From assembly GCA_017889585.1 (NCBI GenBank), contig JAGFZX010000009.1:27043-91042 (forward strand): a stretch of 64,000 nt of DNA, written 5' to 3'. Shown here piece by piece: positions 44,716 to 55,242 of the stretch. The notes below the pieces were generated by a model, which saw nothing but the letters and a program-made list of their open reading frames with translations, made no database searches and was not told the DNA's origin. Each line of letters begins with the position of its first letter. Positions within the stretch are counted from its first letter, which is position 1. This stretch comes from Bacillota bacterium. Lineage in GTDB: Bacteria; Bacillota; Negativicutes; DSM-13327. Position numbers and translations under genes: made by a program.

Positions 44716-47109
44716 TTACTCTTCATTCTCATTCCTCTTTATAAATGTCTCAACTGCTAATTTATTGCCATCTGTCTTAAATACAATGGCCCCATGCTGG
44801 TCAGTACGATATATTTTACTATTTTGCGTCAGCAAGCGCTTGATAGTATCTCCATGAGGATGCCCAAAAGGATTATTTTTACCGACCGAAATCACTGCAT
44901 ACTCAGGTGCTACAGCTTGCAAAAATTCGATCGCGGAGGATGTCTTAGCCCCATGATGAGAAATTTTAAGTACAGTACTGGAAATACCCTTGCCACTGGC
45001 AAGAAGTTCTTCTTCCCCTTTACCATCAAGGTCACCGGTCAGCAAAAAACTATGTTTGCCATAACTCACCTGTACCACACTTGATATCTCATTACTTTTT
45101 CTCACATTTTGGTCACTAGCAGCATGTACCACTTGAATAGTAACGCCATCAATATCAATTTTTTGTGATCTGTAGACAGGAATAAAATGACTGTTATGTG
45201 CGACCTGCACTAAATTACGTACCTCCGGAGTATGAATTTCACGAGATAACATACTATTTTTCACAAGCAACGCTCTGGCAATGGCTGCCGCCCCACCAGC
45301 ATGATCCTGATGCCCATGAGTTAGAAATAGATAATCAATGGACAATACACCATAATGTTTTAAATAAGGCACAACCACTCGATCGCCAATATCAAAATCC
45401 GTTGTACTGCCCATTACACCACCTGTATCCACCAAAATAGCCCGCCCATGAGGCGTGATAATAAGGGCGCAATCGCCTTGTCCTACATCAATAAAATGAA
45501 CGTACATTGGACGAGGGTAAACACTATATATGATGACAAAAATAACTGTTCCAAGCAAAGCTGCAGCAGTCGTCCTAGGCCATTTTTCCATTAGCTCTCT
45601 TAATGATAACATACTTTTCGGTTTATACCCATACACCCATGCTAATAATAGATAATATATCACCCCACCTATAAGTCCAATAGACGGCATATACAAACTC
45701 GCACCAGGTACCATCGCTAGCCAGGCGGTGCACTGAATGACAATGCCAATGAGCAAACTGCAAATCATCATCATTATATTGCCAACTATCCCGAAGAGCA
45801 TCCCAATACATACACCGAATAAACCTAATATTACAATCCATTCAATTAACGGAACAATAATTACATTAGCCACTAATGAACTCAGAGAAAGACTATTAAA
45901 ATACCAAGCTATAAACGGAAGTACGCCTAGCTGGGCCGCTATGGTAACTGCGAGTAACCTGGTCAACCAAATCGGCAATGCAGTCATCATGGCTACCGTC
46001 TTAGAATTCAGAAATACCAAACCAGCGGAAGAAGCAAAGGACAACTGAAAACTCAAATCATAAATAAGGGAGGGCTCATGAATCATCATCCCTAGGGCTG
46101 ATAGTAATAGAGCATTGGCCGCATCCTTTTCTCGTCCAAAATATACTGCAAATAAGGCAATAAGTCCCATAACAAGAGAACGCAAAACAGGCGGCGTCAA
46201 ACCACAAAAAACAGCATAAAAAGTCACAATGCCAGCTGCGAATAAAGGAACCAATCTTGTATTGAAAGCAAACTTTCTAGCCACTAACGTACCGAGAACA
46301 GTAATGACCCCCACTACCAAGGCAATATGAGATCCTGATACGGATAAAATATGAACAATGCCTGTTGTGGCAAAATCATCGACAATCTCCCGCGGGATGC
46401 CACCATATCCACCAAACAACATACCTGCTAAAATTGACGCATGACATTCAGGCATTATTTTTTGCATATTTTCAATAATTTTTCCCCGCCACAATGCTAA
46501 AGTATGTTTCCAAGACACATTGTTATTTTTGGATACAAGACTTATGTCGTGATCTTGAATGAACATCCGTCCTCGAATACCTTGACGCTGGGCAGCAGCC
46601 ACGCTATCATATTGAGCCGGATTATTATAACCATGTAAAGGGACAACTTCACCTATGAGCTTAATTTCATCACCCTGGCTAAGCATAGGCCTATTACTTG
46701 ATTGCCTTACCGTCACAGACAACACACCTGTAACGGTTATCTTTTTCCCATCTGCTATTTGCCCACCCTTGATGGATACTAGGTAGCCAACTTTACTGTT
46801 GCCCTCATCGAGTAAGGTTACTTTGGGTATTTCACTGATGGTACCATATACTACCATTGTCTGCCCCGCGTAATGGCTAACATCTGTTGACGCAAGAGCA
46901 TCAGCATGAATAAAGCGCAACATTCCTACAAAAAAGAATAACGCCCCCACAGACCAAATAAGTGGTTTATGTCTATGAATCTGCCAAACAATTAAAAATA
47001 ATAATACAGCACTGCTAATATATAACAAAGGTAGCAGATTACTAAAATAAGCAGCACACCAAATACCAACAGTAAAGGCTACCGTAATGATTGCAATTAT
47101 ATATGTCAT
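44716..47109 (-). CDS. comEC: DNA internalisation protein ComEC/Rec2
   Basis: ComEC forms the inner-membrane channel for DNA uptake in competence. The 797-residue product has several N-terminal membrane helices, a DUF4131 region, the competence domain with about 8 helices (about 225-490) and a C-terminal metallo-beta-lactamase-like domain (LFLTHGHQDHAGGAAAI near 585). It overlaps the comEA stop as ATGA. All three parts look intact, so DNA uptake may be functional. Confidence 0.94.
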   Translation of the reverse strand: MTYIIAIITVAFTVGIWCAAYFSNLLPLLYISSAVLLFLIVWQIHRHKPLIWSVGALFFFVGMLRFIHADALASTDVSHYAGQTMVVYGTISEIPKVTLLDEGNSKVGYLVSIKGGQIADGKKITVTGVLSVTVRQSSNRPMLSQGDEIKLIGEVVPLHGYNNPAQYDSVAAAQRQGIRGRMFIQDHDISLVSKNNNVSWKHTLALWRGKIIENMQKIMPECHASILAGMLFGGYGGIPREIVDDFATTGIVHILSVSGSHIALVVGVITVLGTLVARKFAFNTRLVPLFAAGIVTFYAVFCGLTPPVLRSLVMGLIALFAVYFGREKDAANALLLSALGMMIHEPSLIYDLSFQLSFASSAGLVFLNSKTVAMMTALPIWLTRLLAVTIAAQLGVLPFIAWYFNSLSLSSLVANVIIVPLIEWIVILGLFGVCIGMLFGIVGNIMMMICSLLIGIVIQCTAWLAMVPGASLYMPSIGLIGGVIYYLLLAWVYGYKPKSMLSLRELMEKWPRTTAAALLGTVIFVIIYSVYPRPMYVHFIDVGQGDCALIITPHGRAILVDTGGVMGSTTDFDIGDRVVVPYLKHYGVLSIDYLFLTHGHQDHAGGAAAIARALLVKNSMLSREIHTPEVRNLVQVAHNSHFIPVYRSQKIDIDGVTIQVVHAASDQNVRKSNEISSVVQVSYGKHSFLLTGDLDGKGEEELLASGKGISSTVLKISHHGAKTSSAIEFLQAVAPEYAVISVGKNNPFGHPHGDTIKRLLTQNSKIYRTDQHGAIVFKTDGNKLAVETFIKRNENEE

Positions 47110-47696
47110 AGAGTAATTTTATCTTTTATTTTTTCAAATTTACTAGAACCAATTCCCGTAACCTTCTTTAAATCATCAATATCGTTAAAACTACCATTCG
47201 TCTGGCGATATTCCAAAATACGCTCAGCCAAAGACGGTCCTATCCCTGGCAGTGCATCCAATTCACTTTTTTCAGCAGTATTAATGTTAACCTTAGCACT
47301 GACCTTCCCTTTGCCAGCATTCACTAACATATCTCCTCCGCCCAACACTACAGATCTTGCTACCACATGAATGTGCATGCCGTCTTTAACAAGTTGGGCC
47401 ATATTGATTTTACTCACATCAGCCTCAGGAGTAAGACCGCCAGCCATGGTAACAACATCAATCACTCTAGCATTATGAAACACTTTAAAAACCCCCGGTT
47501 TATTAACCGCCCCACTTATATACACTATTATCTCAGTTGTCTTTTCTTCTTGAGCCTTAACCCCCTTAGCTAACGCCTCGCCTGATGATGTATTTTCACT
47601 AACTGAACTTTTCTGCCAAAAACTATAAAAACTACCTGTCAAGATTAAAATCGCTAATATAACAATGAAAATTATTTTCCCCCGTTGTTCAGCCAC
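47106..47696 (-). CDS. comEA: Competence protein ComEA
   Basis: ComEA is the membrane-anchored receptor for double-stranded DNA. The 196-residue product has one N-terminal membrane helix (about 8-27), a SLBB-like domain (VYISGAVNKPGVFKV, about 57-115) and a C-terminal double helix-hairpin-helix (NINTAEKSELDALPGIGPSL ... VTGIGSSKFEKIKDKI). The gene is coupled to comEC. leuS lies further upstream, separated by purB and patB. Confidence 0.93.
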   Translation of the reverse strand: MAEQRGKIIFIVILAILILTGSFYSFWQKSSVSENTSSGEALAKGVKAQEEKTTEIIVYISGAVNKPGVFKVFHNARVIDVVTMAGGLTPEADVSKINMAQLVKDGMHIHVVARSVVLGGGDMLVNAGKGKVSAKVNINTAEKSELDALPGIGPSLAERILEYRQTNGSFNDIDDLKKVTGIGSSKFEKIKDKITL

Positions 47697-47765
47697 TCCA
47701 TTACCACCTTTTTCCCTTTTTTGTGCTATGATTCCACTATATATAGTATTCCATTTATTGCTAAT

Positions 47766-47798
47766 AAAAAAACCATTCTTCTTTAAAATGGTTTTTTT
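47766..47798. terminator. Terminator-like hairpin between comEA and purB
   Basis: AAAAAACCATT pairs with AATGGTTTTTT across about 10 nt. It lies upstream of both divergent genes, where no transcript end is expected. Confidence 0.5.
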
Positions 47799-47889
47799 AT
47801 TCGTTAGATACTCTTTCCCCCTAGAAACAACTTGACTATAATGCTAAAATGATAGTGGCAATAATTGAATCCGTATAAAATACATATTT

Positions 47890-47918
47890 TTGACACATAA
47901 TACGATTTCACTTATTAT
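47890..47918 (+). promoter_or_regulatory. purB promoter
   Basis: TTGACA (47890-47895), a 17-nt spacer and TATTAT (47913-47918) lie 40 nt before the purB start. Confidence 0.85.
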
Positions 47919-47958
47919 TGGGGTTTTACAAAATTTTATATAGTAAAGAGGGATATTT

Positions 47959-49320
47959 ATGAGTATTAAATCTTTAACTCCGCTTGACGGACGTTACGAA
48001 TCAATTACCAAACCATTAGGCGACTTTTTTTCCGAATGGGCGTTAATGAAATATCGCACCCATGTAGAAATAGAGTGGCTAATCGCGATGGCGACAAACC
48101 CGTCATTCAACGAAATAAGAACCTTCACCTCTGCTGAAATACAGTTTCTACGAAATGTTGTTAGCAATTTTGATGAGGAAGTTGCTGTAAAAATCAAAAG
48201 CATCGAAAAAATCACAAACCACGATGTAAAAGCTATCGAATACTTTTTAAGAGAAACACTGACAGGAACTTCACTGGAGGATGTTCTCGAATTCATTCAT
48301 TTTTCATGTACTTCTGAGGATATTAACAATCTCTCCTACGCATTAATGCTGAAGAATGGAATACATGATGTTTGGCTACCAGCTGCGGAAAAACTCGTTA
48401 CTGAAGTGGCAGATAAAGCTGAAACCTTGAAAGAAGTTTCAATGCTCGCACATACCCATGGACAAGCCGCATCTCCTACTACCATGGGAAAAGAGCTTGC
48501 CGTATTTGTCTATCGATGGAATCGGCAGTTAAAACAAATCCGTGCCCTTGAATACCTAGGGAAATTTAATGGAGCCGTAGGCAACTTCAACGCCCACCAA
48601 ATTGCGTATCCTGAGATTGCCTGGGAAAACGTCGCTAAGACTTTTGTCGAAGGTTTAGGTTTGGTATATAATCCACTAACAACCCAAATCGAATCTCATG
48701 ACTATGTAGCAGAATGCTTCCATGCTATCAACCGTTTTAACAACATTGTCCTGGACTTTGATCGTGATATGTGGCTATATATCTCCCTTGGTTATTTTAA
48801 ACAAAAAACCGTAAGTGGCGAAGTTGGTTCCTCCACTATGCCTCATAAGGTCAATCCGATTGATTTCGAAAACTCAGAAGCAAACTTAGGTCTGAGCAAC
48901 GCTCTGCTGGATCATCTGGCAAATAAGCTTCCCATATCCCGCTTGCAAAGAGACCTTAGTGATTCTTCTGCTCAGCGAAACATAGGATCAGCAATTGGTT
49001 ATTCTCATTTAGCACTCGTTTATGCGTTGAAAGGCTTTGGCAAAACATTGGTCAACAATCAGGCCATTGCGAATCACTTGACTGGTGCCTGGGAAGTTTT
49101 ATCAGAAGCCGTACAAACAGTGATGCGTAAATACGGACATTCTAACCCCTATGATAAATTAAAAGAAATTACTCGGGGTAAGGCAATTGACGAAGCAGGG
49201 ACGAAAGCTTTTATTGAAAGTGTGGATTTACCAGAAGCAGATAAAGCCAGACTACTCGCTTTAACACCACAAGAGTACATCGGTCTAGCCCCACAACTGG
49301 TCAAGCACATACAGAAATAG
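47959..49320 (+). CDS. purB: Adenylosuccinate lyase
   Basis: PurB catalyses two steps in purine synthesis: SAICAR cleavage and adenylosuccinate to AMP. The 453-residue product begins SLTPLDGRYES and carries the signature SSTMPHKVNPIDFENSE and the histidine region AHTHGQAASPTTMGKEL. This form resembles the about 456-residue enterobacterial type rather than the about 430-residue Bacillus type with MPHKRNP. It is on the plus strand with its own promoter and terminator, outside any pur operon. Confidence 0.94.
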   Translation: MSIKSLTPLDGRYESITKPLGDFFSEWALMKYRTHVEIEWLIAMATNPSFNEIRTFTSAEIQFLRNVVSNFDEEVAVKIKSIEKITNHDVKAIEYFLRETLTGTSLEDVLEFIHFSCTSEDINNLSYALMLKNGIHDVWLPAAEKLVTEVADKAETLKEVSMLAHTHGQAASPTTMGKELAVFVYRWNRQLKQIRALEYLGKFNGAVGNFNAHQIAYPEIAWENVAKTFVEGLGLVYNPLTTQIESHDYVAECFHAINRFNNIVLDFDRDMWLYISLGYFKQKTVSGEVGSSTMPHKVNPIDFENSEANLGLSNALLDHLANKLPISRLQRDLSDSSAQRNIGSAIGYSHLALVYALKGFGKTLVNNQAIANHLTGAWEVLSEAVQTVMRKYGHSNPYDKLKEITRGKAIDEAGTKAFIESVDLPEADKARLLALTPQEYIGLAPQLVKHIQK

Positions 49321-49359
49321 AGGGCAACAGCTACAGCATCTCTTTATAATATAATTTAA

Positions 49360-49391
49360 AATAAATGCCGCCATTACAGGCGGCATTTATT
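49360..49391 (+). terminator. Intrinsic terminator after purB
   Basis: AATAAATGCCGCC pairs exactly with GGCGGCATTTATT across ATTACA. Confidence 0.85.
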
Positions 49392-49586
49392 GATGTTCTT
49401 TCCTCGTAAATTTTCTTAGGCAATCCATAACCATCAATCCCTCGACAGCAAGAAAAAGAATATTTTTATATGCTAGTGAAATTTAAAAGGACTTTGGCCC
49501 ACTAAGAAGAATATTTGATACTAACGAATGAAGTTAAGGTTTCAGCCTCGTGAGTAGTATATTAATAAGCTAGGTGGAGATTGAGT

Positions 49587-50768
49587 ATGAAATATGATTT
49601 TGATATAGTACTAGACAGAACAAAAAACTTTGCTGCTAAGTATGATGAATTAGGAAAGAAATTTGGTCGAGATGATCTCATTCCATTATGGGTTGCAGAT
49701 ATGGATTTTAAAGTGGCACAGCCCATTATTGAAGCAATTCAAGAACGTGCTGAGCAGGGAATCTTCGGCTATACATCTCGACCTAGTTCCTATTTTGAGG
49801 CAATTCAGCAATGGCTCCAAAAGCGGCATGGCTGGATGACTGATACTCAGCTGATGATTCACTGCCCAGGTGTTGTACCATTTCTAAGTATGTTTATCCA
49901 AAGTTTCACTGAGCCAGGAGATAAAATTATTATTCAATCACCCGTTTACTATCCGTTTTTTGATGTGGTGAACAGCAACGGGCGAACATTAGTGGAAAAC
50001 CCTTTAAAACTTGTCAATGGGCACTACGAAATGGATTATGAGCATTTAGAAGAGGTTGCGAAAAGTGGTGTTAAGCTACTCCTGTTATGCAGTCCCCACA
50101 ATCCCATCGGTCGAGTGTGGAAGAAAGAAGAACTCCTTCGTTTAGGAGAAATTTGCCTAGCTCATGGCATCCGCGTAATTGCTGATGAAATTCATTCCGA
50201 CTTAGTATTTTCCGGACATAAACATATACCCTTTGCCATGATTTCCGAAGAATTTCGCAAAAACACCTTTACTTGCATTGCTCCAAGTAAAACCTTTAAT
50301 TTAGCAGGCCTACAAGCATCTATTGCTATTTTCCCCAATGCAAAAGACCTGGACAAGTTTGACCAAGTTCTTGGTGACCTAGATATAAGAAGGAATAATT
50401 GTTTTAGCTTGGTAGCAACAGAAGCAGCTTACCGTTACGGCGAAGAATGGCTAGAACAAGTCAAAGAGTACATCGAAGGTAACTTTGCCTTTATTCAGGA
50501 CTACTGCAAAAAAAACTTGCCGCAGATTCAACCCAACTTTCCAGAAGGTACTTATCTAGTATGGATTGATTGCCGGGAACTCGGGATGAACAAGGATGAA
50601 CTTCACTCCTTCATGATCAATGAAGTGGGAATTGCCATGGATGACGGATTTTGGTTTGGTGATACCTATTCGGGATATATGCGTTTAAATGCAGCTTGTC
50701 CCCGCAGTATAATCGCCGAAGCTCTACACAAATGGAAAAACGCTTTAGAAAAAATTGAAAACCAATGA
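49587..50768 (+). CDS. PatB/MalY-type aminotransferase (cystathionine beta-lyase)
   Basis: Members are PLP enzymes with C-S lyase activity that cleave cystathionine and related thioethers. The 393-residue product has the fold-type I motifs: LWVADMDFKVAQPI, LLLCSPHNPIGRVW, VIADEIHSDLVF and the PLP lysine in APSKTFNLAGLQ near 232. The ATG at 49587 has GGAG 7 nt upstream. It is likely an accessory gene with purB. A sulfur role would fit the SAM-riboswitch metA found elsewhere in the window, but they are not linked in an operon. Confidence 0.9.
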   Translation: MKYDFDIVLDRTKNFAAKYDELGKKFGRDDLIPLWVADMDFKVAQPIIEAIQERAEQGIFGYTSRPSSYFEAIQQWLQKRHGWMTDTQLMIHCPGVVPFLSMFIQSFTEPGDKIIIQSPVYYPFFDVVNSNGRTLVENPLKLVNGHYEMDYEHLEEVAKSGVKLLLLCSPHNPIGRVWKKEELLRLGEICLAHGIRVIADEIHSDLVFSGHKHIPFAMISEEFRKNTFTCIAPSKTFNLAGLQASIAIFPNAKDLDKFDQVLGDLDIRRNNCFSLVATEAAYRYGEEWLEQVKEYIEGNFAFIQDYCKKNLPQIQPNFPEGTYLVWIDCRELGMNKDELHSFMINEVGIAMDDGFWFGDTYSGYMRLNAACPRSIIAEALHKWKNALEKIENQ

Positions 50769-50771
50769 ATT

Positions 50772-50818
50772 GCAAAGGGGCTGTTCTGAAACTAATGTCT
50801 TCAGAACAGCCCCTTCGC
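50772..50818. terminator. Terminator between patB and leuS
   Basis: AAGGGGCTGTTCTGAA pairs exactly with TTCAGAACAGCCCCTT across about 9 nt. It lies between two convergent genes and can serve both, although U-runs are weak. Confidence 0.75.
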
Positions 50819-50831
50819 TTAGGATGTATGA

Positions 50832-53312
50832 TTATCGAATTACAATATTAACTAATTTTTGTGGCACACAAATTACTTTTACCACTTGTTTACCCTCAAT
50901 TAAAGCCTGAACTTTTTCCTGTCCAAGAGCTTTTTCTTCCAAATCACGCGCACTGAGTCCAACAGGGACAACAATTTTTTCCCGGACTTTACCGTTAATC
51001 TGCAGAACAATTTCTACTTCCTCTAATTGTATGGCTGACATATCAAATGCTGGCCAAATTTGTTTATGCACACTACCTTGAATAATGGTTTGACTCCAAA
51101 GTTCCTCACTAATATGAGGTGCAAAAGGCGCCAAGAGGAGTAATAAGTTTGACACTACTTCCCGCACTAATCCAGAATGTAAAGATGAGCTCTGTTCTTT
51201 CACTGCATACATGGCATTTACGAGTTCCATAATTGAACTAATTGCAGTATTAAAATTATGACGCCCACCAATATCTTCTGTTACTTTCTTGATGGTAGCA
51301 TGTAATGCCCGTCTAAGATCACGCTCCACCTTATTCAAAGCACTGGTATCATACTGACTGTCTTCAGCAGCCATGAATGGTGCAAAACTAGCAACAATAC
51401 GCCATAAACGTCCTAAGAAGCGGTATGAGCCTTCTACACCTTGATCATTCCATTCCAAATCACGCTCAGGCGGTGCGGCAAATAAAATAAATAATCGTGC
51501 AGTATCAGCACCATATTTGTTAATAATTTCTTCAGGAGACACCACATTGCCCTTTGATTTAGACATTTTAGCCCCATCTTTAATAACCATACCTTGAGTA
51601 AGCAAGTTTCGAAAAGGCTCATTGACATTAACCAGTCCAGCATCCTTCAATACCTTAGTAAAAAATCTCGAATATAACAGATGCAAAATAGCATGTTCAA
51701 TACCACCAATATATTGATCCACAGGTGCCCAATAATCAGCTTTTGATGAGTCAAAAGGAGCCTTTGTGTTGTGCGGATCTGTATAACGCATATAATACCA
51801 AGATGAACAAATAAAAGTATCCATGGTATCGGTTTCACGTTTAGCCGCAGCACCACATTTCGGACATGTACAATTTACAAATTCCTCAACCTTAGCTAAA
51901 GGAGAAACAGCACCTTCCGTAAAATTAACATTGTCTGGTAAGAGTACAGGTAATTGTTCTTTAGGAACAGGTACGTTACCACAGTGCTGGCAATTAATCA
52001 TGGGAATGGGTGCTCCCCAATAACGTTGGCGAGAGACAAGCCAATCACGCAAACGATAATTCACATGGCGCTTACCACACCCTTGCTCCTCTAACCACTT
52101 TGCGACTGCTACTTTACCTAGTTCATTATCCATACCACTGAATTGTCTTGAATTGACCATGACACCAGGGCCATCATATGCGCCTTCCATACTTTCAATA
52201 GTCCATTCTTCCCCTGCAGGCTGAACCACCAATTTCTTCGCTAAACTATACTTGGTAGCAAACTGCCAGTCCCGTTCGTCATGTGCTGGAACCCCCATTA
52301 CCGCTCCGGTACCATATTCTACTAAGACATAGTTTGCTACCCAGATTGGTACCTGCTCACCAGTAAATGGATTAATGGCATAGGATCCAGTAAAGATACC
52401 TTCTTTTTCAAACTCGCTAGAAGTCCGACTAATCTCACTCATGTTACGGACTTTTTCGACAAACTCCCGTACAGCCTGTGCATTATCCTTACCTGCAATC
52501 AGCTTTTCTACCATATTATGCTCAGGTGCCAGGACCACATAGCTGACCCCAAAAACAGTATCATGGCGTGTAGTATATACAGAAATTTTGTCATTTAGTT
52601 CCGGAACCACGAAACTAAACTCCGCTCCTTCACTGCGGCCAATCCAATTTTCCTGCATGGTTTTAACTCGATCTGGCCAGCCTTTCAGTTCGCTAAGATC
52701 ACTTAATAACCGATCAGCATACTCAGTAATCTTGAAAAACCACTGCTCCAATTCTTTTTTAACGACAACGCTGTCACAACGCCAGCAGCAGCCATCAATA
52801 ACCTGTTCATTCGCGAGAACCGTATTACAGTCGTTACACCAATTAACCGCTGCTTTTTTCTTATATGCCAGTCCACGCTCAACAAATAGTAAGAATAGCC
52901 ACTGGGTCCAACGATAGTAGTCAGGATGACAGGTAGCCACCTCTCTATCCCAATCATAAGAAAGACCTAATTCTTGTTGTTGGCGGCGCATATTTGCGAT
53001 ATTCTCCCAGGTCCATTCTGCAGGATGCACACCATGCTTAATAGCCGCATTTTCAGCAGGCATACCAAAAGAATCCCAGCCCATAGGATGAAGCACATTA
53101 TAACCCTGCATGGTTTTAAATCTGGCGATTACATCACCAATAGAATAATTGCGGACATGACCCATATGTAAATTACCCGAAGGATAAGGGAACATTTCCA
53201 AAACGTAGTATTCTGGGCGCTGACGATTTAGTTCGATTTTAAAAGCACTGTTCTCGGCCCAAAATTTTTGCCATTTGTTTTCAATTTCTTTCGCAACATA
53301 TCTTTCTTCCAT
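50832..53312 (-). CDS. leuS: Leucyl-tRNA synthetase
   Basis: LeuS charges tRNA-Leu. The 826-residue product has the class I HIGH-type motif [15 protein letters not shown] near 42-56, an editing (CP1) domain, the KMSKS motif ([16 protein letters not shown]) and the C-terminal anticodon and tRNA-binding domains. The length is that of bacterial LeuRS. GGGGGC lies before the ATG, and a T-box leader is directly upstream. Confidence 0.97.
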   Translation of the reverse strand: MEERYVAKEIENKWQKFWAENSAFKIELNRQRPEYYVLEMFPYPSGNLHMGHVRNYSIGDVIARFKTMQGYNVLHPMGWDSFGMPAENAAIKHGVHPAEWTWENIANMRRQQQELGLSYDWDREVATCHPDYYRWTQWLFLLFVERGLAYKKKAAVNWCNDCNTVLANEQVIDGCCWRCDSVVVKKELEQWFFKITEYADRLLSDLSELKGWPDRVKTMQENWIGRSEGAEFSFVVPELNDKISVYTTRHDTVFGVSYVVLAPEHNMVEKLIAGKDNAQAVREFVEKVRNMSEISRTSSEFEKEGIFTGSYAINPFTGEQVPIWVANYVLVEYGTGAVMGVPAHDERDWQFATKYSLAKKLVVQPAGEEWTIESMEGAYDGPGVMVNSRQFSGMDNELGKVAVAKWLEEQGCGKRHVNYRLRDWLVSRQRYWGAPIPMINCQHCGNVPVPKEQLPVLLPDNVNFTEGAVSPLAKVEEFVNCTCPKCGAAAKRETDTMDTFICSSWYYMRYTDPHNTKAPFDSSKADYWAPVDQYIGGIEHAILHLLYSRFFTKVLKDAGLVNVNEPFRNLLTQGMVIKDGAKMSKSKGNVVSPEEIINKYGADTARLFILFAAPPERDLEWNDQGVEGSYRFLGRLWRIVASFAPFMAAEDSQYDTSALNKVERDLRRALHATIKKVTEDIGGRHNFNTAISSIMELVNAMYAVKEQSSSLHSGLVREVVSNLLLLLAPFAPHISEELWSQTIIQGSVHKQIWPAFDMSAIQLEEVEIVLQINGKVREKIVVPVGLSARDLEEKALGQEKVQALIEGKQVVKVICVPQKLVNIVIR

Positions 53313-53335
53313 TGAAAAAGCCCCCTATTTATTAA

Positions 53336-53578
53336 AATAATAAAAAAACGCCCCGTGGCTTGTTAGCCAGGGACGAGTTATACCCGCGATACCACCCTGA
53401 TTGATGGCAAAAAGACCATCCTCTCAATAATTGTTAACGCCAATCACCCGTCAGCCACTACTAATGTCATAGCTGCTCCTCCACAGTGAGTTCAACGCCC
53501 TTCAGGATTGGCTTGCATCACCCGCCAACTTTCTGCACCATAAAGGTAAGTCTACTATTCCGCATCCTAGGATTTCTA
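53336..53578 (-). promoter_or_regulatory. T-box leader (leucine) of leuS
   Basis: The T-box core AGGGTGGTATCGCGGG lies at 53383-53398 on the minus strand. A terminator follows in which CGTCCCTGGCT pairs with AGCCACGGGGCG and ends in a T-run. Leucine specificity is inferred from leuS; I did not confirm the specifier codon. Confidence 0.93.
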
Positions 53579-53584
53579 CTTCAT

Positions 53585-53613
53585 ATTATATCCCACCCCA
53601 TATCGGAAGTCAA
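53585..53613 (-). promoter_or_regulatory. leuS promoter
   Basis: TTGACT (53608-53613), a 17-nt spacer and TATAAT (53585-53590) on the minus strand immediately precede the T-box. Confidence 0.9.
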
Positions 53614-53691
53614 CTTGTGTAATGCTGACTCTTGCAGGGTTAGTTCTATCTTGGAATATACTGCATATAATGTTGCGTGGGGGGCGATAAT

Positions 53692-54084
53692 GTGTATAAG
53701 TTAATCATTGGCAATGTCAGAATTACCGTCTCAGATGACAAAATTGGTCGTGAGCAAGCTGCCGCTGCTGCTAGACAGGCTATCGGAGCAGCGCAGAGCC
53801 AAGGGAAAATCATATCTCATATTGCAATCAATGCTGGCGAAACAGGTCTTGAGGTAAAACCCACTGAAAAAATCGGCCACAGAGTGACCCGCAAAACCAT
53901 CAAGCATAGTATGCTTGACGGTATGCACTACGCCATAAATGAAAAGCTATACCCCTCAAGTAATTACACCAACAAAGATTCTTGGTTTGATAGCGACACC
54001 GGACAGGAATGGCGAGGATCAGAGGTAGAGAATACGAGGGATGATTTACTGGCAAAGTTTGAGGCGTGGATGAAAACCATATAA
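53692..54084 (+). CDS. Unknown protein of 130 residues
   Basis: I do not recognise this protein. It is soluble with no signal peptide. The N-terminal half begins VYKLIIGNVRITVSD and has an alanine-rich helix (REQAAAAARQAIGAAQ). The middle has a lysine- and histidine-rich stretch (GHRVTRKTIKHSMLDG). The C-terminus is acidic and Trp-containing (DSWFDSDTGQEWRGSE). The GTG at 53692 has GGGGGGCG 5-6 nt upstream. It is divergent from leuS and ends with its own terminator. Confidence 0.65.
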   Translation: MYKLIIGNVRITVSDDKIGREQAAAAARQAIGAAQSQGKIISHIAINAGETGLEVKPTEKIGHRVTRKTIKHSMLDGMHYAINEKLYPSSNYTNKDSWFDSDTGQEWRGSEVENTRDDLLAKFEAWMKTI

Positions 54085-54089
54085 TTCTT

Positions 54090-54123
54090 AACCGGTCTCA
54101 AATGAGTGAGGCCGGTTTTTTTT
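54090..54123 (+). terminator. Intrinsic terminator after the 53692 gene
   Basis: AACCGG-CTCA pairs with TGAG-CCGGTT, followed by TTTTTTTT. Confidence 0.85.
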
Positions 54124-54159
54124 GATGTGAAGTCATCTCTTTATTCCAATTTTAACTTG

Positions 54160-54188
54160 TTGAATTTAGCAAGAAGCTTTGTTATGAT
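54160..54188 (+). promoter_or_regulatory. Promoter of the LCP gene
   Basis: TTGAAT (54160-54165), a 17-nt spacer and TATGAT (54183-54188) lie about 100 nt before the start, leaving a sizeable leader without a recognised structure. Confidence 0.65.
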
Positions 54189-54289
54189 GTTGTAATTGAA
54201 GAAAGTTGTAAGTATGATGAATTACATCCTAAATCAAGCCTATTTATCAAATATTATATATATTTCAGATCCGGAAGGAGGGATTGCTT

Positions 54290-55240
54290 ATGAGACGAAA
54301 GGTTCTCTTTAAAAGAATCCTGCTATTTGTGTTTTTCTCAATTGTTCTCCTAGCTTCCCTAACCGGGGCAGCAGTATATGCTTTTGTAAGTAACATTCAA
54401 ACTCCAGTGACAAATAAAACCTCTGTTGTCAAAAATGAATCCTCTGCTAAAGCAAACATACCTACTGACATCTTAAACAAACGAATTAACATTTTGCTCA
54501 TTGGTTTAGACGACGGCGATCCAGATAATCCCCATAGCCCACGCCGTTCTGATGCCATAATGGTCGCGAGTATTGATTCTGAGAATAAAACCATCAATTT
54601 ATTGTCAATCCCTCGTGATTCTAGGGTGATGATCCCCGGCTATGACGGCTATGAAAAAATTAACAATGCCTATTTTTATGGTGGTTCGGATTTAGCTGTT
54701 GGTACAGTAAAAGAATTTCTCCACATTCCGATTCATTACTATGTCGTAATTGATTGGCAATCCTTCATTAAGGTAGTGGATATATTAGGCGGAGTCAACT
54801 TAAATGTTGAGCATGATATGAATTATGAGGACCCATATGAAAACCTAAGTATTCACCTTTCTAAAGGAAATCAGCATCTAGACGGTGAGAAGGCAGGACA
54901 ATATGTACGATACCGCCATGATGAGCTTGGCGATATCGGTCGCGTCGAACGGCAGCAACAATTCTTAAGGGCGCTGAATAACCAAATGCTACAATCTGGT
55001 ACAATTTTGAAGCTACCAGCTTTAATGACTACAATAAGCAAATATGTTCATACAGATATGAATATGTATGATTTAGCAAAGGTGGCCAATCTACTGCGAG
55101 AAATGAAAGCTAATTCTCTTCATGCCGAAATGCTGCCTGGTGATTTTGCGACAATCAATGATCTAAGTTACTGGTCCCCAGATATGGATAAAACTCAAAC
55201 CCTCGTTAACAGCATGTTTGGCGGTGGGGTTACTAAATAG
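54290..55240 (+). CDS. LytR-CpsA-Psr (LCP) family protein
   Basis: LCP enzymes transfer polyprenyl-linked glycopolymers to peptidoglycan or other acceptors. The 316-residue product has one N-terminal membrane helix (about 10-35). The LCP domain follows, with INILLIGLD, RRSDAIMVASID, LSIPRDSRVMIPGYDGYEK and the arginine-rich VRYRHDELGDIGRVERQQQF near 205-225. The ATG at 54290 has GGAGGGA upstream. In a diderm the acceptor may be peptidoglycan or capsule; which one is not visible. Confidence 0.92.
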   Translation: MRRKVLFKRILLFVFFSIVLLASLTGAAVYAFVSNIQTPVTNKTSVVKNESSAKANIPTDILNKRINILLIGLDDGDPDNPHSPRRSDAIMVASIDSENKTINLLSIPRDSRVMIPGYDGYEKINNAYFYGGSDLAVGTVKEFLHIPIHYYVVIDWQSFIKVVDILGGVNLNVEHDMNYEDPYENLSIHLSKGNQHLDGEKAGQYVRYRHDELGDIGRVERQQQFLRALNNQMLQSGTILKLPALMTTISKYVHTDMNMYDLAKVANLLREMKANSLHAEMLPGDFATINDLSYWSPDMDKTQTLVNSMFGGGVTK

Positions 55241-55242
55241 CA

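Noticed and set aside
45737..46048. Plus-strand frame of 103 codons inside comEC
   Set aside because: Antisense shadow of membrane-helix codons, with no start context.
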